Origin: Alphaproteobacteria bacterium
GTDB lineage: Bacteria > Pseudomonadota > Alphaproteobacteria > Caulobacterales > Maricaulaceae
DNA: 64,000 nt
Reading direction: 5' to 3'
NCBI GenBank assembly: GCA_016124675.1
Contig: WGNG01000007.1
Span: forward strand, 61,340 to 125,339
Position numbers and translations under genes: made by a program. Position 1 is the first letter of the stretch, and each line of letters starts with the position of its first letter. The notes beneath the pieces were generated by a model. It saw nothing but the letters and a program-made list of their open reading frames with translations, ran no database searches and was not told the DNA's origin. Positions 42,016-50,930 of this stretch are shown piece by piece.

Positions 42016-43239
42016 TTATTCCGGCGCGCCCATCGGCGTCAGGGCGCGCGCCTGAGCGGCCTCTTCCGCGCGGCGCCCCTCTGGCAGGGCGATCAGGCCG
42101 CGATCGCCGAGATAGCCGAACGGCCCCCACGCCTCGTCATCGGTGAGTTCCTCAATGAACTCGCGCAGTCCAGGCACGATGCCGTCATGCTGGCTCTTCA
42201 CATAGACATACATCGAGCGCGATATCGGATACTCGCCCGAAGAGATCATGTCATATTCCGGCGCGACGCCGTCAATCACGGCGCCCTGGACCCGGTCGGC
42301 ATTCTGTTCGAGATAGGCATATCCGAACACGCCGAACATGCCGGGCGTATTGTTCACCGTGCGCAGAATCACATTGTCGTCCTCGCCGCCATCAACCCAG
42401 CCGCCGTCTTCGCGCAGCCGGCTGGCGAGCGTGTTGAACCGCACCCGGTCACTGTCATGCAGCGCATCCATGCAGCTGATCCTGCGCGCTCCGGCATTGA
42501 TGCCGAGCTCGATCCAGGCGTCGCGCGTCCCGGATGTGGGGGGCGGGCCGAACACTTCGATCCGCTCGGCCGGCAGGTCAGAATCCACCTCCGACCAGCG
42601 CTGGTAGGGGTTGGCGATGAATATCGAACAGTCATGTCCGGCCACGTCCGCATGGCTCGCGCCGTCGCGCAGGGCGCCCGCCGCCGTGAACAGGGCCTCG
42701 CCTGCGCCGTCCACCGGCATGGGGATTTCGGCCGCCAGCGCGAGATAAACATCTTGGAGGTCAAAATCGACCGGATCGGCGTTCGTTGAATTGGCCAGCA
42801 CGATGCCGTCAAAACCGATGCGGATCTCGGTGATCGACGTCACGCCATTATCCCGGCAGAGCTGGAACTCGGTGGGCAGCATGCGCCGCGACGCTCCGGT
42901 CATGTCGGGATAATCGAGGCCGACCCCGGCGCAGAACAGGCTCATCCCGCCGCCGGTGCCGACCGATTCCACCACCGGGGTGGGAAACTGGGTCTTGGCG
43001 CCGAAATTTTCCGCCACCGCCGTAGTGAACGGAAACACCGTGGACGATCCCACGATCCGCAGTCCCTGACGGCCTCTACTGCCGCCGGCCACGCCGCCTC
43101 CACCCGATTCGGTCTCGATCGTCTCGGCGGTCTGCTCCCCGGGTTCGTCGCTCAGAGTGATGGCTTCGCGCGGCTCGCCGCAGGCGGCCAGAAGCGCCAG
43201 GGCGGCGGCGCCCGCGGACAGCTGATAAAAACGGGTCAT
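42016..43239 (-). CDS. PstS-like substrate-binding lipoprotein (phosphate type)
   Basis: A 407-residue type II periplasmic binding protein with a lipobox (ALALLAAC). The phosphate-binding PstS features are present: RIVGSSTVFPFTTAVAENF, ESVGTGGGMSLFCAG and TSGTRDAWIELG. It has a low-complexity Glu/Gly linker after the lipobox. No pstC/A/B genes are adjacent, so it could be an orphan high-affinity binding protein or a phosphate sensor of the kind seen in marine alphaproteobacteria. ATG 43239 is preferred; another ATG is four codons upstream. Confidence 0.88.
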   Translation of the reverse strand: MTRFYQLSAGAAALALLAACGEPREAITLSDEPGEQTAETIETESGGGGVAGGSRGRQGLRIVGSSTVFPFTTAVAENFGAKTQFPTPVVESVGTGGGMSLFCAGVGLDYPDMTGASRRMLPTEFQLCRDNGVTSITEIRIGFDGIVLANSTNADPVDFDLQDVYLALAAEIPMPVDGAGEALFTAAGALRDGASHADVAGHDCSIFIANPYQRWSEVDSDLPAERIEVFGPPPTSGTRDAWIELGINAGARRISCMDALHDSDRVRFNTLASRLREDGGWVDGGEDDNVILRTVNNTPGMFGVFGYAYLEQNADRVQGAVIDGVAPEYDMISSGEYPISRSMYVYVKSQHDGIVPGLREFIEELTDDEAWGPFGYLGDRGLIALPEGRRAEEAAQARALTPMGAPE

Positions 43240-43536
43240 GATGTGTGTCATCCCTGCATTCGCAAAAGACGCGCGGCGCGCGCCCGGACGTCCAAGGGGT
43301 ATGCCCGCGCCGGACCCTTGCTGGCAAGGCGAAGCGGGCGCGGGCTGCGTGAAGTTTTTGCGACGCAGGAACCGCCGGCGGCGTCCGCCGCTTTACGCGG
43401 GACGCGGCGTATGAAAGATTTCTCCGGCATGACCTGCAAATCATCTTTACAGGGCCATGCTTTGCGCATATCTCGCGCATCCCGGCGGAGGTGACGATGC
43501 CGGATTGGGTTAACTGCAATCAGGGGGTCACGTGCG

Positions 43537-44808
43537 TTGTCACAATACCATACGCCCCTGGACCTGGTCCGCTCTCGGCCTGTCGAAGGCCCGGTCGCCT
43601 GCGCGCGTCCGGACCGGCTGACAGCCGCAGCTTCCTGGTTCCAGAACAATTTTCCCGGCGAGGTTCTCTACGCCGTCAAAGCCAACCCGTCCGCGTGGGT
43701 GATCGACACCCTGTACGCGGCCGGCATTCGCTGGTTTGACGTCGCATCCCTGCCGGAAGTCGAGCTGATCGCCGCCCGTTGTCCGGGCGCGACCATGGCG
43801 TTCATGCACCCGGTCAAAAGCCGCCATGCGATCCGCACGGCGTATTTCGATCACGGGGTGAAAATCTTTGTGCTCGATTGCGAAGCCGAGCTCGAAAAGA
43901 TTCTCGCCGAGACCGGTCATGCGCCGGATCTCACGCTGGTGGTGCGCCTGGCGGTCTCCAATGACGGAGCCACCCTGCCGCTGGCGGGCAAGTTCGGCGC
44001 AAGCGAGGCGGAAGCGCCCGAGCTGATCCGCCGCGCCCGCGCCCATGCGGCCGAGCTTGGCGTCAGCTTCCATGTCGGCAGCCAGTGCATGGCGCCCAGC
44101 GCCTATCGCTCGGCGATGATGGAAGCGTCGCGCCTGATCGTGAAAGCGGGCGTGACCGTGGATATCGTGGATGTGGGCGGGGGTTTTCCGGCCTTCTATC
44201 CCGGCATGACGCCGCCGCCGATGAGCGAGTTCATCGGCGCGATCCGCAGCGCGTTCGAGGACATGATGGTCCTGTCCAACGCCGATCTATGGTGCGAGCC
44301 GGGCCGGGCGCTGATCGCCGAGGCCGTGTCGATCCTGACCCGCGTGGAGCTGGTCAAGGGCGACGCCGTGTACATGAATGACGGCTCCTACGGCTGCCTG
44401 TTCGACATCGTGCACGCCAAATGGCCGTTCCCGATGCGGGTGCACCGGCGCCATGGCGCGCCGTCCGAGGAGGTTGGGCTGTACAAGCTGTACGGGCCGA
44501 CCTGCGATTCCATCGATTTCATGCCGGGGCCCTATGCCCTGCCGGCGGATCTGATGGAAGGCGATGTCATCGAGTTCGGCATGCTCGGCGCTTATGGCAC
44601 CGCCATGGCGACCCGCTTCAACGGCTTCGGGGATGTGGAGACTGTCGAGGTCGCCGACTTCCCCTGGCGGTCCATGTATGATGAAACCGAGACGTCCGAG
44701 GCCGCTCCGGCCGCAGGCGATGAGGGCGGGCGCGTGGTGCCGTTTGCACGCGGACTGCGCCGCAGACGCCATCGCCTGATGAAAAACCGAATGATGAAGA
44801 GGCGCTGA
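43537..44808 (+). CDS. Fold-III PLP decarboxylase (ornithine/lysine decarboxylase type)
   Basis: A 423-residue alanine-racemase-fold decarboxylase. The PLP lysine is in LYAVKANPS (about residue 46), with HVGSQCMAPSAYRSAM, DVGGGFPAFYPG (PLP phosphate), EPGRALIAEAV and the active-site YGPTCDSIDF carrying the catalytic Cys-Asp. This matches alphaproteobacterial ornithine decarboxylases that make putrescine. The start is TTG 43537 after AGGGGG; no in-frame ATG lies nearby. The C-terminus has an unusual basic tail (RRRRHRLMKNRMMKRR). It overlaps the next gene by TGATG. Confidence 0.9.
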   Translation: MSQYHTPLDLVRSRPVEGPVACARPDRLTAAASWFQNNFPGEVLYAVKANPSAWVIDTLYAAGIRWFDVASLPEVELIAARCPGATMAFMHPVKSRHAIRTAYFDHGVKIFVLDCEAELEKILAETGHAPDLTLVVRLAVSNDGATLPLAGKFGASEAEAPELIRRARAHAAELGVSFHVGSQCMAPSAYRSAMMEASRLIVKAGVTVDIVDVGGGFPAFYPGMTPPPMSEFIGAIRSAFEDMMVLSNADLWCEPGRALIAEAVSILTRVELVKGDAVYMNDGSYGCLFDIVHAKWPFPMRVHRRHGAPSEEVGLYKLYGPTCDSIDFMPGPYALPADLMEGDVIEFGMLGAYGTAMATRFNGFGDVETVEVADFPWRSMYDETETSEAAPAAGDEGGRVVPFARGLRRRRHRLMKNRMMKRR

Positions 44809-45854
44809 TGACCGAAAACTCCCAACGCAAGGCCGAGCTGCTCGCCAGCGCGGTCGAGCATATCGACATCGCCTCCTTCGACGGGCGCGTGATCATTGAT
44901 GCGTGGGAGAAGATGAGCTTCTCCTCGCGGGATGCTGCACGCGCTGCGCGCATCCTCGGGGCCGCCGTGGCGGATCCCGACTGCTCGGTGATCCTCACCC
45001 TGGCCGGGTCGACCTCGGCGGGCGGCTGCATGCATGTCTGGCGCGATATGGTCCGCCACAACATGGTGGACGCCATCGTGGCCACCGGCGCGTCCATCGT
45101 GGACATGGATTTCTTCGAGGCGCTGGGCTTCAAGCACTATCAGGCCCATGAAATCCCCGACGACCGGATTTTGCGCGAGCTCTATATCGACCGCATCTAC
45201 GACACCTATATCGACGAGGAAGAGCTGCAGACCACCGATCACACGATCGGCGACATCGCCAATTCCCTGCCGGCCAAACCGATCTCCAGCCGCGGCTTCA
45301 TCAAGGCGATGGGCAAATGGCTGGCTGACGGCAACGCCAAGAAGGAAGGCTCGCTGATTGAAGAGTGCTACAAGCACGGCGTGCCGATCTTCGTGCCGGC
45401 CTTTGCCGACTGCTCGGCGGGCTTTGGCCTCGTCAAGCACCAGGTGGAGCGGATGAAGGCGGGCAAGCCCTATCTGTCCATCGACGCAGTGGCTGATTTC
45501 CGTGAGCTGACCGATATCAAGATCAAGGCGGGCAAGACCGGCCTGTTCATGGTGGGCGGCGGCGTGCCGAAGAACTTCGCCCAGGATACGGTGGTGTGCG
45601 CCGAAATCCTTGGCCACGACGTCCCGATGCACGAATACGCCGTGCAGATCACCGTGGCGGACGTGCGCGACGGCGCCTGCTCCTCCTCGACGCTGAAAGA
45701 GGCGTGCAGCTGGGGCAAGGTGGACGTGACGCTGGAGCAGATGGTGTTCGCCGAAGCCACCACCGTGGCGCCGGTCATCGTCTCAGACGTGTTCCATCGC
45801 GGCGCATGGAAGACCCGGCCGCGGCGGCGCTTTGCGGACATGTTCGAGGACTGA
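44808..45854 (+). CDS. Deoxyhypusine synthase-like protein (probable homospermidine-forming enzyme)
   Basis: A 348-residue protein of the deoxyhypusine synthase family. NAD-binding features include LTLAGSTSAGG and ATGASIVDMDF, and the catalytic lysine equivalent is K304 in CSWGKV. Bacteria lack eIF5A, so the eukaryotic reaction is not possible; bacterial relatives are reported to make homospermidine or similar polyamines from putrescine. The directly coupled decarboxylase gene would supply putrescine. Function in this organism is inferred from the family and the operon. Confidence 0.87.
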   Translation: MTENSQRKAELLASAVEHIDIASFDGRVIIDAWEKMSFSSRDAARAARILGAAVADPDCSVILTLAGSTSAGGCMHVWRDMVRHNMVDAIVATGASIVDMDFFEALGFKHYQAHEIPDDRILRELYIDRIYDTYIDEEELQTTDHTIGDIANSLPAKPISSRGFIKAMGKWLADGNAKKEGSLIEECYKHGVPIFVPAFADCSAGFGLVKHQVERMKAGKPYLSIDAVADFRELTDIKIKAGKTGLFMVGGGVPKNFAQDTVVCAEILGHDVPMHEYAVQITVADVRDGACSSSTLKEACSWGKVDVTLEQMVFAEATTVAPVIVSDVFHRGAWKTRPRRRFADMFED

Positions 45855-45888
45855 TCAGGATACGGATCGCCCTTGGCGTCTGAAGCAA

Positions 45889-45916
45889 CCCCCCTCGCCG
45901 CCAGGCGGGGGGGGGG
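45889..45916. terminator. G-rich hairpin after the polyamine operon
   Basis: A stem with one G-T wobble (45889-45899 with 45904-45914) ends in a run of ten G bases. There is no T-tract, so termination is uncertain, and the homopolymer is prone to sequencing error. Confidence 0.45.
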
Positions 45917-45939
45917 TGCACGGCGCAAGCAAAACCCCC

Positions 45940-47445
45940 TCAATCCGCCTGCGCGTTCTCGTCGATCTCGACCGGCACCGACGGTGCAGCAGGCAAGGGC
46001 GGCAGATCGCCGTTGAGCGCCCGGATCAGCGCCGCGTCGCGATCATACACGTCGTGAACGTAGCGCACCTGTCCAAGCCGGTCCGACACCGCGGTGAAGT
46101 AGAGAATGTGGACCGGAATGCGGTTCTGCAGACGCACCCGGCGCGTCTGGCGCGCCTCAAAGGCGGCGCGGACCTCCGCCGGGCTCCAGCCCTCGCCGGC
46201 CAGCACCCAGATCGCCAGCTCGACAGGATCCCGCACGCGCACGCAGCCGGCCGAATCGTCACGCTGGGTGTCCAGAAAGCGGTCCTGGTGGGGCGTGTCG
46301 TGGATGTAGACATTGTGCACATTGGGAAACAGGAACTTCACCTGGCCCATGGCGTTGTTCGGCCCCGGCTGCTGGATCACCCGGTAGCGCCGGTTGGCCC
46401 AGTCGGCCGAATAGGCGTCCACCCGCAGGCCGGTGTCGAGATCTACCAGATGATAGCCGTTGGCGTAGGCCGAAGCCGGGTTGGTGCGGAAGCGGCGCAG
46501 CCAAGTCTGGCCCAGGCTCATGGGCGTGTACCACCACGGATTAATCTCGACGATCTGCATCGCTTCGGAAAAGACCGGCGTTGACGTCCAGCGCGCGCCG
46601 ATCTGGGCCTGGTGCTCGCGCTCCACGGCCCCGTTGGCCCAGGCCTCGAGCCGGTAGTCGGCGATGTTCACCCGGATATGACGCGCGCCCAGATCGGCCG
46701 GCAGCCAGCGCCAGCGTTCGAGATTGGCCCGCAACTGATCGACGCGCTGGCCGTTGGCGATGTTGAGCTCCGCCACCGTGTCGGCGCCCAGCACGCCGTC
46801 AGCGGACAGGTTGAGCCGGGCCTGAAACCGCATCAGGGCGGTCTCCAGCCTGGCGTCAAAGGCCGTCCCGGCGCCCGCCGGCCGCTCCAGAAGGCCCAGC
46901 TGATGCAGGCGCGCGCGCAGCGCGTCCACGCGCGGGCCGCTATCGCCGACCTGAAGGCGGGGACCTTCGGGCACAAGCACCGGCGCGGCGGGGGTCACGG
47001 TGCGGCGGATCAATTCCCGGCGCAGGGCCTGGTAGTCATCGTGGGCGGGCGCGAGCAGGTCGAGGGTTTGCGCCAGCGTCCCGCGCTCGCGGGCCTGGGC
47101 GAACTCGGTGAGCAGGTCGGCTTCACGCCGCGGCGCGCTCCAGTCCGGGTTCAGCCGGCGCGGATCGACCTGACCGAACACCAGATCGCTGGCGAGCCGC
47201 ATCCAGGCCGCCTGCGCCAGCGCATCGCGCTCCCGGCCGGGCGCCATGGCGCGCAGCGCGTCCGGATCGGGATAGCGGGACGGGTCAAGCCCATGGGTCC
47301 AGGCTTCCGAAAGGGCGCCCGCGAGCTCGGCGATTTCCCCGTCATGCCAGGGCGCGGTCCATGTCTGGGCGACCGCCGCCGCCGCCATCATGGCGCTGAG
47401 CGCCAGGGCTGCGGCCGCGCCGCTCAGAGTCCTGATCCACCGCAT
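45940..47445 (-). CDS. L,D-transpeptidase (YcbB/LdtD-like)
   Basis: A 501-residue exported cell-wall enzyme: signal peptide (1-26), an N-terminal scaffold domain, a peptidoglycan-binding domain (about 165-230, LQVGDSGPRVDALRARLHQLGLL) and a YkuD catalytic domain (about 255-440). The catalytic block is YIHDTPHQDRF with SAGCVRV, Cys at 401. The usual residue before the Gly is His (SHGC) and here it is Ala, a variation also seen in the LdtD branch. It forms 3-3 cross-links or attaches proteins to peptidoglycan. Confidence 0.92.
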   Translation of the reverse strand: MRWIRTLSGAAAALALSAMMAAAAVAQTWTAPWHDGEIAELAGALSEAWTHGLDPSRYPDPDALRAMAPGRERDALAQAAWMRLASDLVFGQVDPRRLNPDWSAPRREADLLTEFAQARERGTLAQTLDLLAPAHDDYQALRRELIRRTVTPAAPVLVPEGPRLQVGDSGPRVDALRARLHQLGLLERPAGAGTAFDARLETALMRFQARLNLSADGVLGADTVAELNIANGQRVDQLRANLERWRWLPADLGARHIRVNIADYRLEAWANGAVEREHQAQIGARWTSTPVFSEAMQIVEINPWWYTPMSLGQTWLRRFRTNPASAYANGYHLVDLDTGLRVDAYSADWANRRYRVIQQPGPNNAMGQVKFLFPNVHNVYIHDTPHQDRFLDTQRDDSAGCVRVRDPVELAIWVLAGEGWSPAEVRAAFEARQTRRVRLQNRIPVHILYFTAVSDRLGQVRYVHDVYDRDAALIRALNGDLPPLPAAPSVPVEIDENAQAD

Positions 47446-47523
47446 GCGACTGGTTCCCCCCGGAGGCCGCCATCCCTTGACGGGACGTTAACAAATCCGC
47501 CGCCCGGGGGGTAGCCGGGCCGG

Positions 47524-48516
47524 TCAGGATTCCGGCGCGCCGGGCAGGACTGGCGCTGCGCCGTTCACCCGCACCTGGGCGGTCATGACCGCCGCTGCCG
47601 ACTGATAGGCGCCCTGGGTGTCGGCATTGCCATCGATGATGTCCTGACCTGCGGACAGAAGATGCATGAAGAGGCGCGTGCCGTCCGCATCATCATCCAC
47701 CGTGAACTCGCCAGCGGCCTCGAACACGCTGTCCCAGGCGGCGCGGATCAGCGCCCAGTATTCGGCGGTCTGCTCCCAGTACGCTGCGGCTGCCTCCACG
47801 CCGTCCAGTTCGGCGCGCCGGTAGGTGTTGATGCCATGCTCGCGCACCAGGGCGCGCTGCTCGCCATCGCGCAACACCAGCTTGGTGTTGTCCTGCTCAT
47901 GGGTCCAGCCCCACGCGGTGATGGTGTGGCGGTTGACGGCGGCGATGACGTCGTAGTCGTCGCGGATGGTGGCGTCGCGGCGGGGCAGGGGCCGCCAGCT
48001 GATTTCGGGCTCCCAGACCGACGCGTTCACTTCATGGGTCCAGCGCGCGAGGCCGGCATAGCGCGGGCTGTCATCGACCTGATAGACGGTCTGCGACCAG
48101 GCGCCGGCGGACTGATCCGCCGGAAGATCGGCGAAGTCCCAGGTGTTGAAACCCTGATAGCGCATCAGCCGCGACGGCTCATAGGCCCAGTCCTGGCGCC
48201 AGTGCTTGACCACGAAGGGCGCGTCGGCCGGTCCGACCAGGAGCAGGTGCTGGAGCGAGATGAAATCGCCCTCGTCAGCGATCACATAAACAACCTCGCG
48301 CGCCGGGGTCACTTCGGCCTCATGCAGTTCGTAAGCCGCCTCGATGGGCAGATGCTCACGAAAGTCGAAGGTCACATCATATTCGCCGGCCATGGCCAGG
48401 ATGGCGGCGCGGTCCTGCTCCAGCCGGTCCTGCGGCGTATCGGCCATGGCCGAAACCGACGACATCACGATCGCCAGACCGGCGACCGTGACGGCTTTCA
48501 ACACATCAAGTTTCAT
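47524..48516 (-). CDS. DUF6607-type secreted protein paired with a TonB receptor
   Basis: A 330-residue exported protein (signal peptide about 1-25, ending SAMA). The mature part is rich in Trp/Tyr/Asp (VVKHWRQDWAYEPSRLMRYQGFNTWDF) and resembles DUF6607 proteins that often neighbour haem- or iron-related TonB receptors. Function is unknown. ATG 48516 follows AGGGAGA. It is transcribed divergently from a TonB receptor across a 145-base gap holding repeated Fur-like motifs, so iron-dependent co-regulation is likely. Confidence 0.82.
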   Translation of the reverse strand: MKLDVLKAVTVAGLAIVMSSVSAMADTPQDRLEQDRAAILAMAGEYDVTFDFREHLPIEAAYELHEAEVTPAREVVYVIADEGDFISLQHLLLVGPADAPFVVKHWRQDWAYEPSRLMRYQGFNTWDFADLPADQSAGAWSQTVYQVDDSPRYAGLARWTHEVNASVWEPEISWRPLPRRDATIRDDYDVIAAVNRHTITAWGWTHEQDNTKLVLRDGEQRALVREHGINTYRRAELDGVEAAAAYWEQTAEYWALIRAAWDSVFEAAGEFTVDDDADGTRLFMHLLSAGQDIIDGNADTQGAYQSAAAVMTAQVRVNGAAPVLPGAPES

Positions 48517-48578
48517 CTTCCATCTCCCTGAGGCCAATGGCGGCGTGCGTCCGCCAAGCTCACACGGCCCCTGCATAA

Positions 48579-48647
48579 TGCGAACGATTCTGACTTGCAA
48601 ACGCGTTTCGCTTGAGTCATCAAACCGCGACTGCGAACGATTTGCAA
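48579..48647. promoter_or_regulatory. Repeated Fur-like iron boxes between DUF6607 and TonB receptor genes
   Basis: TGCGAACGATT occurs at 48579-48589 and, as TGCGAACGATTTGCAA, at 48632-48647. The first is followed by CTGACTTGCAA, giving an imperfect palindrome with TTGCAA/TGCGAA arms typical of alphaproteobacterial Fur sites. The region covers both divergent promoters. Confidence 0.6.
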
Positions 48648-48661
48648 TAGGAGGAATGTTC

Positions 48662-50782
48662 ATGCCGTTCATGAAATCGTGGCGCGCCATGCTGACGGCC
48701 GGCGCTGCGGCGGCGCCGCTCGTTCTCGTTGCGCCGGCGCTGGCGCTGGAGGGTTCAGACACGGACGCATCGCCCGGCGCTGAAGCCAGCGATGTCATCA
48801 TCGTCACCACGACGCGCACCCAGCTGTCCAATTTTGATTATCCGGGCATGGCCAGCGCGATGACGCTGGAGACGCTGGAGCAGATCCGGCCCATCGATCT
48901 GACCGAGCTCCTGCGCGACATGCCGGGTGTGGAGGTGGCGGGCGGCCCGCGCCGCACCGGCCAGACAATCCGTCTGCGCGGGTTTGGCCGGCAGAACGTG
49001 ACCCTGCTCGTGGACGGCGCGCGCCAGAATTTCAGCTCCGCTCATGACGGCGTGCTGTTCCTCGACCCGGGCCTGTTGCGCCGGGTGGAGACGGTGCGCG
49101 GCGGCGCCTCGGCGCTCTACGGGTCGGGCGCATCGGGCGGGGTGATCGCGTTCGAAACCCTGCGTGCTGCCGACATCCTGCCCGACGGCCGCAACGCCGG
49201 TGCGCGACTGTCGGCGGGCTATCGCACCGGCAATGAGGAAACGCGCGGATCGGCGGCTCTGTTCGGCCGCTCGGGCGTGTTTGATGGCATGGCGGCGCTG
49301 AGCCTGCGCGAGTCCGGCGATATCGCGCTGGGGTCGGGCCTGGACCTGCCTGCTGACGACAGCACCGTGTCGGGCCTGGTCTCGGGCGGCGCCGATCTCG
49401 GCGGCGGCCTGCGTCTGGAAGCGGGATGGCTTGGCTTCCGCAACAGCGCGGTGGAGCCCAATAACGGGCAGGATTTGTCCGTCGTCAGCGCGCTCAACCC
49501 GCTGGTGGACAAGGATGTCACCACCGACACGCTGCGCGCGCGCGCCCTGTTCGATCCTGAAACCGCGCTGATCTCGCTGGACGTTTCAGTCTATCGCAAT
49601 GAGGCGGCGGTGGATGAGGTGGAGCGGGTGAGCGGGCGCCAGGTTGGCCGTGATCTCACCACCACAGGCTTGCGGGCGGAGAACCGTGCGGTGTTCAATC
49701 TTGGCGCGGCGGAACTGGCGCTGGTGACCGGCGCCGAATGGTATCGCGACCGGCAGGTCGGGTTTGACTCAGCGACCGCCAACAACCAGCGCGGCGGCGT
49801 GCCGACGGGCGAAGCCGAGTTCACCGGCGCCTGGGCCCAGCTTGAAACCACGCTGGATCTCGGCGGCGCCGGCGCGCTGACGCTGCTGCCCGGCGTGCGC
49901 TTTGACGAGTTCGAGACCGCGACGGACGGCGCGCCCTCCGTCTCGGACGACGCGGTCTCCTCGCGCCTCGCCGCCAGCTGGGCGCCCACGCCATCGGTGC
50001 GTCTGTTCGCCAGCTGGTCGGAAAGCTTCCGCGCGCCCTCGCTCAACGAGCTCTATCTGTCAGGCACGCACTTCTCCCTGCCGCACCCGGTCCTGGGGCC
50101 GCCGGTGTTCATCACCAACGTCTTCATCCCCAATCCGGACCTGCGGCCGGAAACCAGCGCCACCACCGAGATCGGCGCCGCCTTCACGCGACGCGACCTC
50201 ATGGCCTCCGGCGACCGGCTGGAGATCAAGGGCGCCTGGTTCCAGACGCGCGCCGATGACCTTATCAATCTCGGCGTCAACTTCGCCTTTTCGCCCACCT
50301 GCTTCAGGCCGCCCTTCTTCCAGCCCTGCTCGGCGGGGACGTCCTTCTCGCAGAACGTGGCGGACGCAGAGCTGACCGGTTTCGAGATCGCGGGCGCCTA
50401 TACCAGCGGCCCGCTGAGCCTTGCAGGATCGGTGTCACGGGTGGAAGGCGAGGACCGCGCCACCGGCGCCCCGCTGGGCGCCCTGCAGCCGGTCAATGGC
50501 CAGGTCAGCGCGCGTTACCGCTTCGAAGCCTGGGGGCTGGACGCGGGCGGACGCGTGCGTTTCGCCGGCGAGTTTGATCAGGGCGCGAGCCCGGCCGAGG
50601 ATCGCGGCGGCTTTGCCGTGCTCGACCTGTCGGCGGGCTGGCAGCCGGGCTTTGCGCGTGATGTGCGCGTCAATCTGGGCGTCGAGAACGTGTTCGACAC
50701 CGACTATGAGCGGGTGTTTGCAGGCGTGTCCGAGCCGGGACGCACCGTCCGGATCGACCTGACCTGGACGGGCGCCTGGTAG
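48662..50782 (+). CDS. TonB-dependent receptor, haem/iron type
   Basis: A 706-residue receptor: signal peptide (about 1-29), plug domain with TTTRTQLSNFDYPGMASAMTLETLEQI and TVRGGASALYGSGASGGVIAFET, then a barrel with the FRAPSLNELYLSG block and a C-terminal aromatic residue (TGAW). The plug features suit receptors of the haemoglobin/transferrin/haem class. ATG 48662 lies about six bases behind GGAGG; the ATG two codons earlier is too close. It is divergent from the DUF6607 gene, with Fur-like sites between them. Confidence 0.92.
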   Translation: MPFMKSWRAMLTAGAAAAPLVLVAPALALEGSDTDASPGAEASDVIIVTTTRTQLSNFDYPGMASAMTLETLEQIRPIDLTELLRDMPGVEVAGGPRRTGQTIRLRGFGRQNVTLLVDGARQNFSSAHDGVLFLDPGLLRRVETVRGGASALYGSGASGGVIAFETLRAADILPDGRNAGARLSAGYRTGNEETRGSAALFGRSGVFDGMAALSLRESGDIALGSGLDLPADDSTVSGLVSGGADLGGGLRLEAGWLGFRNSAVEPNNGQDLSVVSALNPLVDKDVTTDTLRARALFDPETALISLDVSVYRNEAAVDEVERVSGRQVGRDLTTTGLRAENRAVFNLGAAELALVTGAEWYRDRQVGFDSATANNQRGGVPTGEAEFTGAWAQLETTLDLGGAGALTLLPGVRFDEFETATDGAPSVSDDAVSSRLAASWAPTPSVRLFASWSESFRAPSLNELYLSGTHFSLPHPVLGPPVFITNVFIPNPDLRPETSATTEIGAAFTRRDLMASGDRLEIKGAWFQTRADDLINLGVNFAFSPTCFRPPFFQPCSAGTSFSQNVADAELTGFEIAGAYTSGPLSLAGSVSRVEGEDRATGAPLGALQPVNGQVSARYRFEAWGLDAGGRVRFAGEFDQGASPAEDRGGFAVLDLSAGWQPGFARDVRVNLGVENVFDTDYERVFAGVSEPGRTVRIDLTWTGAW

Positions 50783-50789
50783 AGGGGAC

Positions 50790-50870
50790 GGCCCCGCCCG
50801 CCTCCTCCGCGGGCGGGGCCGGTTTGCCTTTCACGCGGCTGAACCCGGTGATGACGCCGGGTTCTGGCTT
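50790..50870 (+). terminator. Tandem hairpin terminators after the haem-type TonB receptor
   Basis: The first hairpin has a perfect 12-bp stem (50790-50801 with 50809-50820) followed by GGTTTGCCTTT. The second has an 8-bp stem (50841-50848 with 50857-50864) followed by TGGCTTTTCGTTT. Both point rightward and separate the receptor from the next gene. Confidence 0.85.
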
Positions 50871-50930
50871 TTCGTTTGACAGGCGGCGCGCCGCCGCCTG
50901 ATCCTGCCTGTACGGGTCAGGGGGGGCGGC

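Noticed and set aside
45907..45916. Run of ten G bases
   Set aside because: It fits as one arm of a hairpin and may be a base-calling artefact; no separate function is claimed.
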